Shown in pieces: positions 20,742 to 32,147 of a DNA stretch of 64,000 bases. Position 1 is the first letter of the stretch. The number at the start of each line of letters is the position of its first letter. The DNA comes from Irpex lacteus (taxonomy: Eukaryota; Basidiomycota; Agaricomycetes; Polyporales; Irpicaceae), in the NCBI GenBank assembly GCA_001986395.2, contig MQVO02000006.1:1426001-1490000 (forward strand), read 5' to 3'. A program made the translations under genes and the position numbers. The notes beneath the pieces were generated by a model, which had not been told where the DNA came from, made no database searches, and saw nothing but the letters and a program-made list of their open reading frames with translations.

Positions 20742-22443
20742 CAGCAATGAGCAGTGATATAGACTCGTTAACGATCACTTTCGTATGTAAATATAGGAAT
20801 CGGCTTCTACTATTTTGTTTATGGACAGTACTACGGTTATAACTTCGATATTTCCCAATTCGATATGTCTTCTCTTCTAGCTCGTAGGCTCACTCCGGCA
20901 AGCTCCCCCACACTATCACAATATCCGACTTCTCAGTCAATGCGCGTTTGAATGTGTGGAGGTTACAAATGCATTGCAATGTTCAACTGTCCGATACACA
21001 CGAACGGATGGAAGCACCAAAATCGGGCTCGAGGATAGAAGATGTCCATAACTAGCTAGGGACAACTGACTGGTATCCAATGATGAGTACTAGTACAGCA
21101 GTAGTGAGGTGGATGTGGCGGTCGTGAATCGCAGTAGAGTACAAGCGCAGGGAGGGAGAAGGTGGAAGGGTATGATCATGGAGTGGTACTAGTGCAAGAT
21201 AGAAGTGGAAGTGGAAGTAGACAGATGACGAGTGACGAGTGACAATGGACGATGCAAGAACGACGATGAAACGAGACGATGCGATGGCGAAGTAAGTGAA
21301 GAGCATGACAAGCAAAGAAGCATAAGTAAGCGTAGCGTTAGACAATAATTAAGCAGACTGGAGTACAGGAGAGCGTAAGCGCGAGGAGATGTGAGCGTGA
21401 GAGACGTGGGATGCGAGATGTGGAAGTTGGAAGTTGGAAGTTGGAAGTTGGGAGATGTGGAAGTTCTCGGATATAAGAGCTGGGATATGGGGATATGAGA
21501 TGTCGATAGGGTATGGATGATTTGTGGATATTGGGTTTGCGGATATTTGGATATTTGGATGAGGATGATGCATGCGATCATAGAACGGTCGTGAATGCGG
21601 ATATGAAGGGAAGCGACCAATGACGCGGACGAGTGGTAAAAGGGCATTTTGAGTTTAGGTTTGAATTTGGTTGGATTTATGGAAATAGGAAACGGAAGTT
21701 GAATATCCAAATCCGAGTTGAGTAGGATGGAGTGGGGCGAGACGTTAACCCTCGGACGTGAATCTAAACCACGGAGGAGCCAGGTTTCCGGAGTGTTTGG
21801 GCAGTTAGAACACCAGCGGGCCACCAAACGCGGGAAGACGAGGAAGCGGGCTCCAAAGTTCGAACTCCATCCCGGGATCCTCGCTCACCCCTCAGACTCA
21901 GGATCCTTACTCAGCTGCGTGGATAGGCTTGCTGCGTTTGCGTGGATAGGCTGCGTCTGCGTCCGAAACCCTCGCTGCGTGGATAAGCTAAGCTTCGAAG
22001 TTCGGAGTTCGTGATGCCATTGCGTCCGCCCGGTATTATACGAGCGGGTCCAACTTCCCTCATCTGGTCTCTGGCTACGAGTGCGAGTGGAGGATTGAAG
22101 TTTGATCATAGATTGGAGCTAGATGATGGCCACGAGGGATTGGGCTGATAGAGGGAAGGATCGAATGCCGAGGGTAAAAGGAGTGAGATGCATATAGAAT
22201 GGATCAAGGAAGTCAGTTGGGTTGAGAGGTTGGGTTGGAGTGCATGTCGCGGGTTGTGCGTGTGCGAGAAGGTTGGTGGTGTGTTCCAAGGGTGAATAGC
22301 AAGGAATTCCTGGGTAGCCGGTCGGCGAGTGGTATAGAGAAGACGGGCGATTCGGCGAAGGTACAGGGTGCCCTGTGCTCGAGCCTAGCAATTCGGCGAA
22401 GGTGACAATGGTGATGTTCGCCCACATACCGCATACCGCACGC
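20742..22443. other. Convergent intergenic region, 1.7 kb, with simple repeats
   Basis: Two genes end here facing each other, yet 1.7 kb separates them. The plus strand from 21100 to 21650 is strongly purine-rich and contains an 8-bp repeat (TTGGAAGT) and related GGATATTT runs. A repeated TGCGTGGATA motif lies near 21920-21980, and ATTCGGCGAAGGT occurs twice near 22350 and 22391. A 212-codon minus-strand frame at 21189-21827 reflects this composition and has no domain pattern. Confidence 0.5.
21421..21470. repeat. Short tandem repeat, unit TTGGAAGT
   Basis: Four consecutive near-perfect copies of an 8-bp unit occur, with a fifth partial copy after a short gap. It lies in a purine-rich region between convergent genes and is noncoding. 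Confidence 0.8.
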
Positions 22444-23593
22444 TCAATACGCCCACTCCATAAACGCCTCCTCAAACTCCCAATCGCCATTGCCCATGCC
22501 ATTCGCCTCCACAGCATCAAGTCTCGGCGTAACAGGCGGCGACATCCACTCCTTCTCGATACACGTCCCGTGCGGGGTCAGGATGGTTTTGGGGCGGTAG
22601 GCCCAGTGCATGCCTGAGAGCTCGAAGGAGAGGAGGCGGGGGAGGTGGGCGAGTGCTTGGGCTACGCGCGTGCAGAATGTCTGAGAGAGTAGCAATAAAA
22701 TAAAGTTTAGTTTAGAAAATAAGAGGGTTGGATTGTTCACGCACGATATCTCCCGCCTGCCAGAATGCGTAGGACGCGAGCACTTGTAAAGAGACCAAGT
22801 TCGGGCACGCTTCAGCGAGAGCTTCGACCACCAACACCGGATGTGCGCTCGTCACCGTGCTCAGCGTCTCGATCGCGTCGGCTCCTCCTCCTCCTCCGGG
22901 TGAAGACTGAAGCAGACGGTCGTGTGCGTTTGCATTGGAGGCAGTGGGGGTCGGGGCGTCTGTAAAATGGTCGATGTCGTCGAGAGTGAGGTCGCCTGAG
23001 AGGTGAAGCGCGACGAGCGGTCTGGAGGGCATGAACTGGGGGAGGAGGTTGGGTGGGCCTGTGTATGATGTGAGATGTGGTACGGCCGATCGAGGGAGCG
23101 GGACAAAGGACGGGGACTCTGCTGCGAGTTGGAGAGTGCGCAGGGCGGGTGTGCATGCGAGGAAAGCGGCGACGGATTTGTCGAGGGAGAAGGAGCATGC
23201 AAAGTGTCGTAAATGAGGGATAATGTGAGTGTGAGGGAGCACCCAGCTGAGAGCGGCGTCTATGTGCACGTCCAGGCTCGTTACGTCTTTCATGCTCTGC
23301 ATTGCCTGGCTGAGGCGGACGTAATATTTGGCGTCATTGTTTGGGAGGTCTGCGTCTTCGGGGATGGTGATGGAGAATTTGCGCACGAGGAGAGAGAGGT
23401 GTGGGCGGGAGGCGAGGGAGTTGACCGCGGCGAGGTTGTGAGCTACGGAGGAGAGCGCGAGATGACGGTAGAGCAGACGGCTTGCGCTCGGCTTGAAGAG
23501 GTGGCTTGTGCGGGCGAGAGTTGCGAGTGTCGATGCAGCAAGGGGTTCAAAGATGGTGTCGAGAAGCTCGACGGGGAGGTCGTTGAGAGTCAT
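22444..23593 (-). CDS. F-box domain protein
   Basis: Exons are 23593..22745 and 22680..22444, giving 361 residues. The protein opens directly with an F-box: LNDLPVELLDTIFEPL, then LATLARTSHLFKPSASRLLYRHL. Leucine-rich strands follow (LRTLQLAAESPS, PNLVSLQVLASYAFW), ending in a short acidic tail. It would act as a substrate adaptor in an SCF ubiquitin ligase; the substrate is unknown. A 64-nt intron with GTGCGT donor restores the frame. It is divergent from the AspRS gene, with 598 bp between start codons. Confidence 0.88.
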
Positions 23594-24191
23594 GGTGGGC
23601 AGTGACAGACTTACAGAAAGCAGATGAGGAGAGTTGGAGACACTTATAGGACAATTACAATGCTTTGCTGTGCGGACTAGGGTGAGCGCAGGCTTGGGAA
23701 GCTCGATAGAACATCCGGTGAATTGTGGGTGCAGGCGAGAGGAAGAAAGCAGGAAGAGGGCTTTCGAGTATTTATGACTATTATTGCAGTATTATTACAG
23801 AGCCCAGTCAACAGACGCCGAGAGACCTGAGCTTCGGCTCAGCTCAGGGCTGGGGTCGGGAGATCGGATCTGGGCAACGTGGTTCATATCGCCCTCTGGC
23901 TGTTGGGAGCGAGAAGACTGCGAGAAGTCTTTGCTCAGATGCGCAGAAGATTCCCATTCAGTCCCATTCATTCCTCCATCAAGACACCAGAAATCAGCTC
24001 AGGAATCGGCCTTGGTCTGGAGGGTGTCCTGGATTCCGACTGGCCAATTGGCGTCTCCATCACGTGCACCTGCCTATTCCGTCAACCGCGTCCGACACAT
24101 CTCGTCCAGGGCTCGATCACCCTCAGCCTGAAAGCAACTCTGTTTACAACGGCCATCTGGTTGTTCGAAAGAGGTAGGTCGTCGGAGGCTG
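23594..24191. promoter_or_regulatory. Divergent promoter region with a UUCG-type hairpin
   Basis: This lies between the F-box and AspRS start codons. A perfect hairpin CTGAGC-TTCG-GCTCAG sits at 23827-23842 and would form a very stable tetraloop if transcribed rightward into the AspRS leader. No other gene is supported. Confidence 0.5.
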
Positions 24192-27100
24192 ATGTTATTG
24201 CGTGCGAGGGTTCCGCCGCGCCTGCTCAAAAGAGCCGTCACCCGTCTTCGTCCTAGCTCGTCTGCTCTCCGGAAGTACAGCGAGTCATCCGGTCCAGCTC
24301 AGGCTCAGTCAAGCCATGCAGGTCAGGCTGTAGCTTCAGCTCCCAACAGCTATCGGGGCCACTGCGGCAGGTGTCATTCACTATATCATATGCACGTCCA
24401 TTCAATTGATGCCCTGATTACAGCGCCATTCCCAGCAAGGACTCACACTTGCGCTCAGCTCTCTGCTGAACACGCCGGCTCCAGGGTCGTCCTCACTGGC
24501 TGGCTCCTGCCTCCTCGGTGCGTACCCTCCCAGCAGCGCAATCTCCCTCACTCTGGGTGCAATAACTGACAGATATCCAAATTTCTTTCTATACGGAAAA
24601 TCCCAATCCAGAAAGGTCGGAAAGGGCTTCTTCTTCTTCCCACTCAGGGATCCCTATGGCACTCTCCAGCTCGTGGTACAATCAGATGCTGACTCTGACA
24701 TGCTCGCGCTAATGCGCGATATACCAGCCGAGTCCACCGTACTCGTGGAAGGCACCGTGCACGAAAGGCCCGCGAGCCAGAAACGTCCCGTGAGTATTCA
24801 TACACGGCTCTGACCACCCTCGACGTACTTGCGATTCGCGTTCTCATATCTCATATCAATTCTGTCTGAATTTGCATATGTAGCATCAAGGAGGTGATAT
24901 TGAAGTGGCAGTGACTTCTTTCACTCTTCTCAACCCGGCGGACAGGAACCTGCCCTTTTCTCCGTCTGACACCCGAAACCTCGTAAGCGCTAATTTCATC
25001 TGCGAGAGTATCCCCGTTCTCACTTCTCATGGTCTGTCAAACCCTGCACTACTCAGCCGGCCGAGGAATACAGACTCCGGTACAGGTACCTCGACCTTCG
25101 TCGCCCTACTCTGTCAAGCAATCTGCAGAAGCGAAGCCAAGTGGCCCATCTCATCAGGACTACTTTGCACGATCATGGTAAGTAAACTAAACTTAATCGC
25201 CGTTCCCCGTATTGATCGTTGGCCCTTAACATAACTCAATATTTATGATGGCTGATGACGTTGCATGCATGAATGTACACCAGACTTCGTCGAGGTCGAA
25301 ACACCCATCCTACTCAAATCCACACCAGAAGGCGCACGCGAGTTCCTCGTCCCAACACGACTCACAACCTCCTCCTCCTCGTCTTCCTCCAGCACACCAC
25401 CACCAGAAAATGGCAGTACAGGCTCGCCAACGCCCGGTACGACGGAGCCGTCCTTCTACGCGCTCCCCCAGTCGCCTCAGCAGCCCAAGCAGCTTCTGAT
25501 CGCCTCGGGCGCTGTGGACCGCTACTACCAGATCGCCCGGTGCTTCCGCGACGAAGACGGACGTAAGGACCGTCAGCCAGAGTTTACACAGGTGGATCTC
25601 GAGATGGCGTGGGTCTCGTGGGGGGAGCCTCCGTCTAATAACCCTTCCCATTCCAATAACAACACGATCACAACCACCAATAACGATCGAGAGACCCCCG
25701 GCGAGCCAGACGGATGGCGAATAGGTGGCCGGGAAGTGAGGGCGATCGTCGAACGCATGATTCGCAAGATCTGGGCGCGGGTGCTTGGGAAGGAGGACGT
25801 GACGTTTACCGTGCTCACGTACAAGGAGGCGATGGGCCGCTTTGGGAGCGACAAACCGGATGTCCGGTTCGGTCTCCAGGTACGTGTGTCTGTCCACCTC
25901 TGTGTATCTTGCCTTCTATTGGATTGGTGTTCTATTGGGTTGTTTGTTTGAGCTATTTGGTCATTTGTTATGCACGCACGTCGAGAAAGAACGACCAAAC
26001 CTCTCCCGTATCGGATGTCCTGCCCGGTGTTGCGTGCGAAGCACCCCTTCTGCCACCTCGCCACAATTCAGCCCTCGATCCCCACCCAATCCCATCTCAC
26101 GCGTCACTTTCGTCCCGGACTTCCATCATCACCTTACCTTACCTTTAATATCCGACTTGCCCATGACTACCCACCCACTCACTCACGCACGCTTGCTTTT
26201 ACTTTATCGGACACCTAGCTACAAGATGTCAACGCACGTCTCCCAGCCGCCGACCGATCCGTACTGTCAAATAGTGACGAAATTGTTGAGGGTCTCGTCG
26301 TACACGCGAGCGACGAGGCGTTCACGAGGGCTGCAAGCCAGAAGGCGGTTGTGAAAGCCGCTGGGTCGGTGAGTAGAGTTTCTTTCCTTTCCTCCCCGGT
26401 GTTTCTTTCGGTTACTCAACTTCAACACCTCACCTTCTCTTGTTCATTTTGTTCACCCATCCGTTCATTTAGGACGGTGTGCATACGATACGACGAATCA
26501 AAGGCCAGGCAGTGGCCACGAGGAGCACGGACGATATCCTGGCGAACACTGATCCCGAGGCGATCGCACAGGCCCTAGGCTTGCAAGATGGAGATGTTGC
26601 GTTCCTCGCCAGGCGGACCCGCATCCCAGAGGTAAGTTAAGCCAATCTCTCTTCTCCCTTCCTTCCTTCCTCCAGACTCACCGGTCGGTCACTTTTTAAT
26701 CTCTCAACCCATTCAATTTACTCGATCGATGTTAATACTATGTTGTCAAGGGAGGCTCAACACGCCTAGGCCGGCTCCGTCTCCTCCTCGCCTCCTCAGC
26801 TCGCGCGCTGGGCGACTTCACCTACCCCGACGAACCGCGCTTCCTGTGGGTGACCGAATTCCCGCTGTTCACACGTGCGGACGAGGACAAGGAGTTCTTG
26901 GCGCATGGACGCTGGAGCAGCTCGCACCATCCGTTTACGGCGCCCATGTGGGAGGATATTGGGAAGATGTATGACGGGCAGATCGCTGAGGTGCGTTTCT
27001 TTTTCTCTGCTTTTTTGGGCTGTTTATCGGGTGTTTGGAGCGATTTCTGGTTCTGTTTCCGTGCTATGTGCTACGTGCTACACTGTGTGACTATGCATTC

Positions 27101-28364
27101 GCGCATACGTGGCTGAGGAGCGACGTATCCCGAGACGCACCCACGAACGGCCGAACGAACGACGGGGAATCCCAAAGAATCACGCATTCACATTCACATT
27201 CACACACCGCAGAGCGAAAAAAATTCTTTTACGCACGGGCAGTCCGTTTTCTTTGTCTGTTTACCTCTCCCTTCTTCCTCCCCATTCAGTTAGTCAACCC
27301 ACGACAGCGTCACGTTTTTCTGTGAGCTCATAGGGCACGTCTCGCCATGAGCTATAACGCCGCGTGTTTGTTTGTGTACCGTTCACGACTGCCCAATTGA
27401 CTGACTGACTGACTGGTGATGCTTGCCTGCTTATGGGCAAACAGGTCCGAGGACAGCACTATGACCTCGTGCTGAACGGCACCGAGATCGGCGGGGGCTC
27501 TGTGCGTGTGCACGACGCTGGCATGCAGGAGTACATCTTCAAGAACGTCTTGCAGGTGAGTAAACATTCTCTCAGCTTTCTTGGTATTTTGGTGTTATAT
27601 TTACAGTCGTGCTGACGAAATACCCCTGTGACCTCTCCCAACAACCTTTTCAACTCCGATGCCTGATCGTGGCTGCCCACTCTCATTGAATCGTCGCCCA
27701 CTGAATTGTATTGTCGGAATGCTCACGTCTTCGCGTTCCTCTTCCACTTCATCTCCTCAATCTAATCGGAATCGCAAATCACGAATCGCACGGGTCGGCG
27801 CTGTGCACGCAAACCGCTCTGCGCAGCTCGACGAGACCGAGCGGGCCTCGTTTGATCACCTTCTGCACGCCTTGAGGTGTGGAGCTCCGCCTCATGGGGG
27901 TATCGCTCTAGGTATGTTCTCTTTCTCTTTCTCTTACACACACGCCCTCTGTTCAATTCAGTCTTCTCCTTCCGTTGCTTTCATCTCCCCACTGCCCTCT
28001 TCCTTCCCTATTGCTTCCACTCCTCCGAACGCCTTCCCTCCGCCCCATCCTATTCCGCTTATTCCGCTTATCCCGGCCATCCGCTTCCTGCACCACCATC
28101 TTCATCGTCTCTTTCATTCTCGTGCTTCTTCCGCCTTTCTATGTTACCGCTTACAACCAAACATTACAACCTTGTGTGTTTAATGCTTTCTTGTTTCCAG
28201 GCTTCGACAGACTTATGGCCATCCTATGTGGCGCCGAATCTATCCGCGACGTCATCGCGTTCCCGAAAACGGGCGCAGGCACTGACCTCCTCTTCAAGAG
28301 CCCCGCGCCAAGCACGGACGAAACATTGAAGATATACAATCTGCAGGCAAGGCAGTCTCAGTAA
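24192..28364 (+). CDS. MSD1: Mitochondrial aspartyl-tRNA synthetase
   Basis: Twelve exons: 24192..24321, 24424..24517, 24612..24789, 24884..24982, 25057..25177, 25284..25879, 26219..26368, 26473..26631, 26751..26990, 27445..27555, 27827..27911 and 28201..28364, giving 708 residues. The basic N-terminus is a mitochondrial presequence. An OB-fold anticodon domain (VVLTGWLLP, then [16 protein letters not shown]) follows. Class II motif 2 is [19 protein letters not shown] and motif 3 is [13 protein letters not shown], with a bacterial-type GAD insert between them. Two Ser/Pro/Asn-rich insertions (near 25370 and 25630) interrupt the catalytic domain. Introns in the 3' half are unusually long (339, 454, 271 and 289 nt). 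The first intron is the least certain junction. The enzyme charges mitochondrial tRNA-Asp. Confidence 0.92.
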
Positions 28365-28904
28365 GTATCACTTGCTGTGCTCACCACTGCTGCAATCTGT
28401 CTTGTCTGTGCTATCTTGCAAACGTTTCCGCGTCTCCTTGAGCGTGAGGTATGAGGTAAGGTGAGAAAGGACAGGGGCAACATTAGAGCTAGAGCTAGAG
28501 CTGGGCCTATCCTAGAGAGTTCTGGAGATTGGATCTTCACTTACTCAGAATAAAGTACTGTACGAAGACACGTAATACACGGGCCACAGGCGTAATCTCA
28601 GTTCAAACATCAAACTGTGTATGATATATGAGCGACAGTCCTGGGTGTCATCAAAGCAAAGTGGGCTCGTATAACAACAAAGGTATTATGTACAATAGCA
28701 ATCTAAAACAGCGTTGTGGTTTCTTATCTGCGCCTCTAAATACACTGGCCACTGGCGTAATCTCAGTTCACACATCAAACCATAATGAGCGACAGTGTTA
28801 GGTGCGATGAAAGCAAGAGCAAGAGCTATCAGCTCGTTAAACAACAAAGATATTATGTACAGTAGTAATCCAAACATAACGTCATGGTATCATAACACAC
28901 GCAT
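28365..28904. other. Convergent intergenic region, 540 bp, largely a tandem duplication
   Basis: This lies between the stop codons of AspRS and the SNG1-like gene. Most of it is the direct repeat described separately; no gene is supported. Confidence 0.55.
28570..28890. repeat. Diverged direct duplication, two copies of about 150 bp
   Basis: Copy 1 is about 28570-28718 and copy 2 about 28737-28888. Shared blocks in the same order include GGCGTAATCTCAGTTCA, ACATCAAAC, GAGCGACAGT, and TTATGTACA, each separated by similar distances. The copies are roughly 75-80 percent alike by eye. They lie in the 3' flank of two convergent genes and may contribute to both 3' UTRs. Confidence 0.75.
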
Positions 28905-31380
28905 CTACTGTATCTCAGTCATCGACCCCTGAGTCAACGAAGGCTGCCGCTGCACAGTCACCTCCACCACCTTCTCCCTATCAACCTCAGCCTCCCCTTC
29001 CTGCTGCTGCTCCTGCTGGTGGTGGTACTGCTGAAGCTCCCTAGACAACCGCTCAGGAACAGACGTGCTCTCGTCCACCTGCAACTCCCTAATCTCTCTG
29101 CGCCGCATCCACCACGTGAAGATGAGCGTCGTCCCGCACGAGAGGGAGATCCACCCGATCATGACGCCTGCGTTTTGGACGAGGTTGTTTTCGGTGTTGA
29201 AGAAGATTGTTCGGACGGCTTGGGATCTGTGTTTGAGGGCGAGAGGTGGGAGAAGGGTGTGAGAGAGGGATTTCGGGCGGGATTGGAAGGTGCTTACAGG
29301 TTCCTGTTTCGTGTAAAGATAGGATATGTGTGAAAAGTAGAGGAGAGGAGAGGAAGATTAGATTAGGCAAAATAGTTGGGTTTGTAGGTTCTGGTTTCAC
29401 TTACAAGATAGGGAAGCCCGCGCCGTAGGAGTAAAAGTTGTGTAGAAGCTCGGGCGGCAACAGCGTCGGAGAGACGTTGAAGATTATCTGTCGCATGCCG
29501 TCAATCACCGTCAAATCCAGTCAAAATCAGCGCGAATTCGAAGATCGTCCGAAGAAGGAAAAGGAAGAAGACTGACCAATGTAAAAACGAAGAAGGGTAT
29601 AAATTTTGGCGTTAGGAGCGTGATCATGGCTTCTAGAGAGAGACCGAGAGCGGTCATGCCCAGGTAGACGTATAAAAAGGTCATAAAGAACCCTCCGGCC
29701 GGGCTAAATCTGTTTCGCGTCACGTCAACGATCGGGTTTATGACGGGGAGAGAGGGAGACAGGATACGTACTTCCCACCGAAGGGCAAGCCAAACGCCAA
29801 ACTTACGAGCGTGTAGCTTAGGCTTAGAGGCAGGTACGCCATGATTGGTACTACCAGACGTAGGATCAGGTAGTCGTAGAGTTTGAGCCGCGGTGCGATT
29901 ATGGTACGCGCGGCGGAGTGCGCCATCGTCTGTTGGAGTGCGTTAGTATCAGGGCAGTGAGCATCGGATGTGGCGAGCATGTACCATAATGAACCTGACA
30001 GAGGTATGTATGTGTGTCAGGTTCGGGCGGGTGGTATAGCTTAAGAATAAACATACGCAAAGATAACCAGGAATATATTCCCGACAAGAGTGACCGCTTG
30101 GGCCGTGGGTGCTCTGTTCAACCACCTCATAAGCAGCCAGAATCATGAATCACTTCTATCGTCAGGGAACATACGTATACGGTCGGAGATTGACTGTCTT
30201 CCAAGCCACCGCCGGACTGATGGTCTGCGGTGCGACTGACAGTAGATTGACAGCAGTGGCATTGACAGAGTCACCGGGGGTGATCTGCGCAAAGTATCGC
30301 TGTGCACTCCCGGTGGCATAGGCCGTGCAGCTCGAGGAGAGCAAGGCTTGGGTGAGAGGGAGGACGTAGTTGCCGACTGCAACCTCGTGGCGTGCCTGGT
30401 ATTCGCGGGCGGAGGAAGAGAGGCGGCTTAAGCGGAACTGTACAATATGACGAGAGTTAGCGGAGAGGATGCTTACCTGGGCGTAGTACATTGTAATTGC
30501 GCTGGTAGGATCATAGGACGCGTCTCCGTTGGCGCGGGCCCTGCTGAGCCGGGTGGTCGCGTTTGCCTCGACTTTCGAATTTAAGATCGGCCATGTCAGG
30601 CAACTTATGACACCAGTAACTAAAGCAGTATAAATAGATACTCACTGACAACCGCCACCCAAGCCTGCTGCTGGACGATCGCGTCCATGATCTGTTCGTC
30701 CGTGCCCGCAGCAACAGGATCTACACGGACCCAGCCCAGCCGCAGAGTGGCCGGTGCCGACTTGTTATTGAACGAGTCCCAGAGCGTGTTGCCGATCCGC
30801 CCGCCATCTCGGTTGATGAACCACGCTTCGAGATTGGGGGTGTACTTTGGTGAGTTGGAGAGCGCACCCCAGAAGCTAGATTATTATAAAGTAAGGTTGG
30901 TTGATATAGGGATACTGCACCAGGCGCGCTTGGGAAGGAAGAGGACGTACACGGGAAGGCACGCCCAGATCAGGAGGGTTATGAGGACGAGCGGTCTCAC
31001 CACGATGGTAAGATAGGCTCTGCGTTCTCGCCAGAGCTCCTTCGCGAAGACTATGCCGTTGTTTAATACACAACTGTAGTAATCTAGCAACATGACTTAC
31101 AGCCATAACACCTTGTAAACTCGGCCGCGGCAGGCTTTCCCTGGACGGCTTTCTTCGCGCTCATCACCCGCTGACTATCCTCTGCCGCTTCAAGATCTCC
31201 AGCCGTGCTCCGTATGTCGGATTCGGAACAGGATTGCAGCACGGTGAGTGGTCGCTCGGCGGCCAGAAAGCGATCTTCTTCAACAACTTCGGCATCCCTT
31301 CTTGCCGTTTCTCGGCATCGTGACGGCACACCTGCCGGCAGCAGCACCTCCGCCGGCATCTTCAGCGAATCGGTCGACAT
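28905..31380 (-). CDS. SNG1/DUF3533 family multispanning membrane protein
   Basis: Twelve exons: 31380..31101, 31050..30951, 30875..30646, 30571..30477, 30395..30175, 30125..30057, 29994..29985, 29929..29772, 29709..29577, 29487..29405, 29303..29298 and 29226..28905, giving 568 residues. A hydrophilic N-terminus precedes TM1 (PLVLITLLIWACLP). A large extracytoplasmic segment follows with typical family marks FWGALSNSPKYTPNL, FINRDGGRIGNTL and the ARHEVAVGNYVLP block. Then come five or so further membrane segments (LVGNIFLVIFAF, GGFFMTFLYVYLGMTALGL, VMIGWISLSCGTTLIF). Yeast SNG1 affects nitrosoguanidine resistance and membrane lipid asymmetry. The 10-nt exon is well supported; the 6-nt exon (GAACCT) is plausible but could be skipped without changing frame. 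It is divergent from the MYND gene. Confidence 0.87.
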
Positions 31381-32147
31381 CTGCAGCTCTTGTTCCGTTG
31401 CTGGGCGACTTGGCGGCTCGCGAGGATGTCGGGTGAGCGGGAGGAGGGCGGTGAGCTGCCTGAGCTCGGGGAACAGGCGAGAGAGTCCAGCCTGGAGGGG
31501 CCTGTCACCGTCCTGGCGCCCGCCTTTTGCCTATTATTTTGCTTGCGTAATATTTTGCTATTAAATATGCCACCCTTTTGTGTGATTCGCTCGCACTCTG
31601 TGGGTGCCTTGTACACTAGTACTTGAATGCTAACTCTCATCACGCGTCTGTTTCAAGGAACACTGTCGGCGGGGAGGTTTAAGTGATTTGACGTGTGAGG
31701 CATTTCTGCTGTGTTTCTATTCGACTCTGACTCTGGGCCGTCCACACCCACATTAATTTCTACCCACAATTTCAGCTTGATTGTATAGATTGACGTGACG
31801 GTTCCTGCAATAGAAACTATCTGACAGGCTCATTTAACAAGGTTCAAAGATTTGCACTGCCTCAGAATATTCAGCTTACTCTTATGCATGCATTATTCTC
31901 TGGCCACAATCGTGTCTGCTTATGCTCACCAGCTTTACGGTTAACCACAGATCTACGTAAGATCTTCAACCGATTAGCTTGGCGCTTGCACGCTTCACTC
32001 CACCATGTCGCGGTCACGCACTGTAGCTGCTTTACATAAACCTCGTGTTGAACTGCGCCTCTCACTCACAACTACAAGCTCTTCTACTAACCACCACCAC
32101 TAAAAGCTTGATCTAGGTACTTTGATACCCACAGTACATCTACAAAG
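31381..32147. promoter_or_regulatory. Divergent promoter region, 767 bp
   Basis: This separates the SNG1-like and MYND start codons. A minus-strand frame continues upstream of 31380 but without family similarity. No repeat or RNA gene is seen. Confidence 0.45.

Noticed and set aside
21189..21827. 212-codon minus-strand open frame
   Set aside because: It follows a pyrimidine-rich strand with simple repeats, has Ser/Thr/Leu-dominated composition, and shows no domain or splice structure.
30438..30476. A 39-nt intron in the SNG1-like gene
   Set aside because: The next acceptor (ATACCAG, 81-nt intron) has a pyrimidine tract and restores the family sequence YYAQARHEVA; all readings stay in frame, so this remains a judgement.
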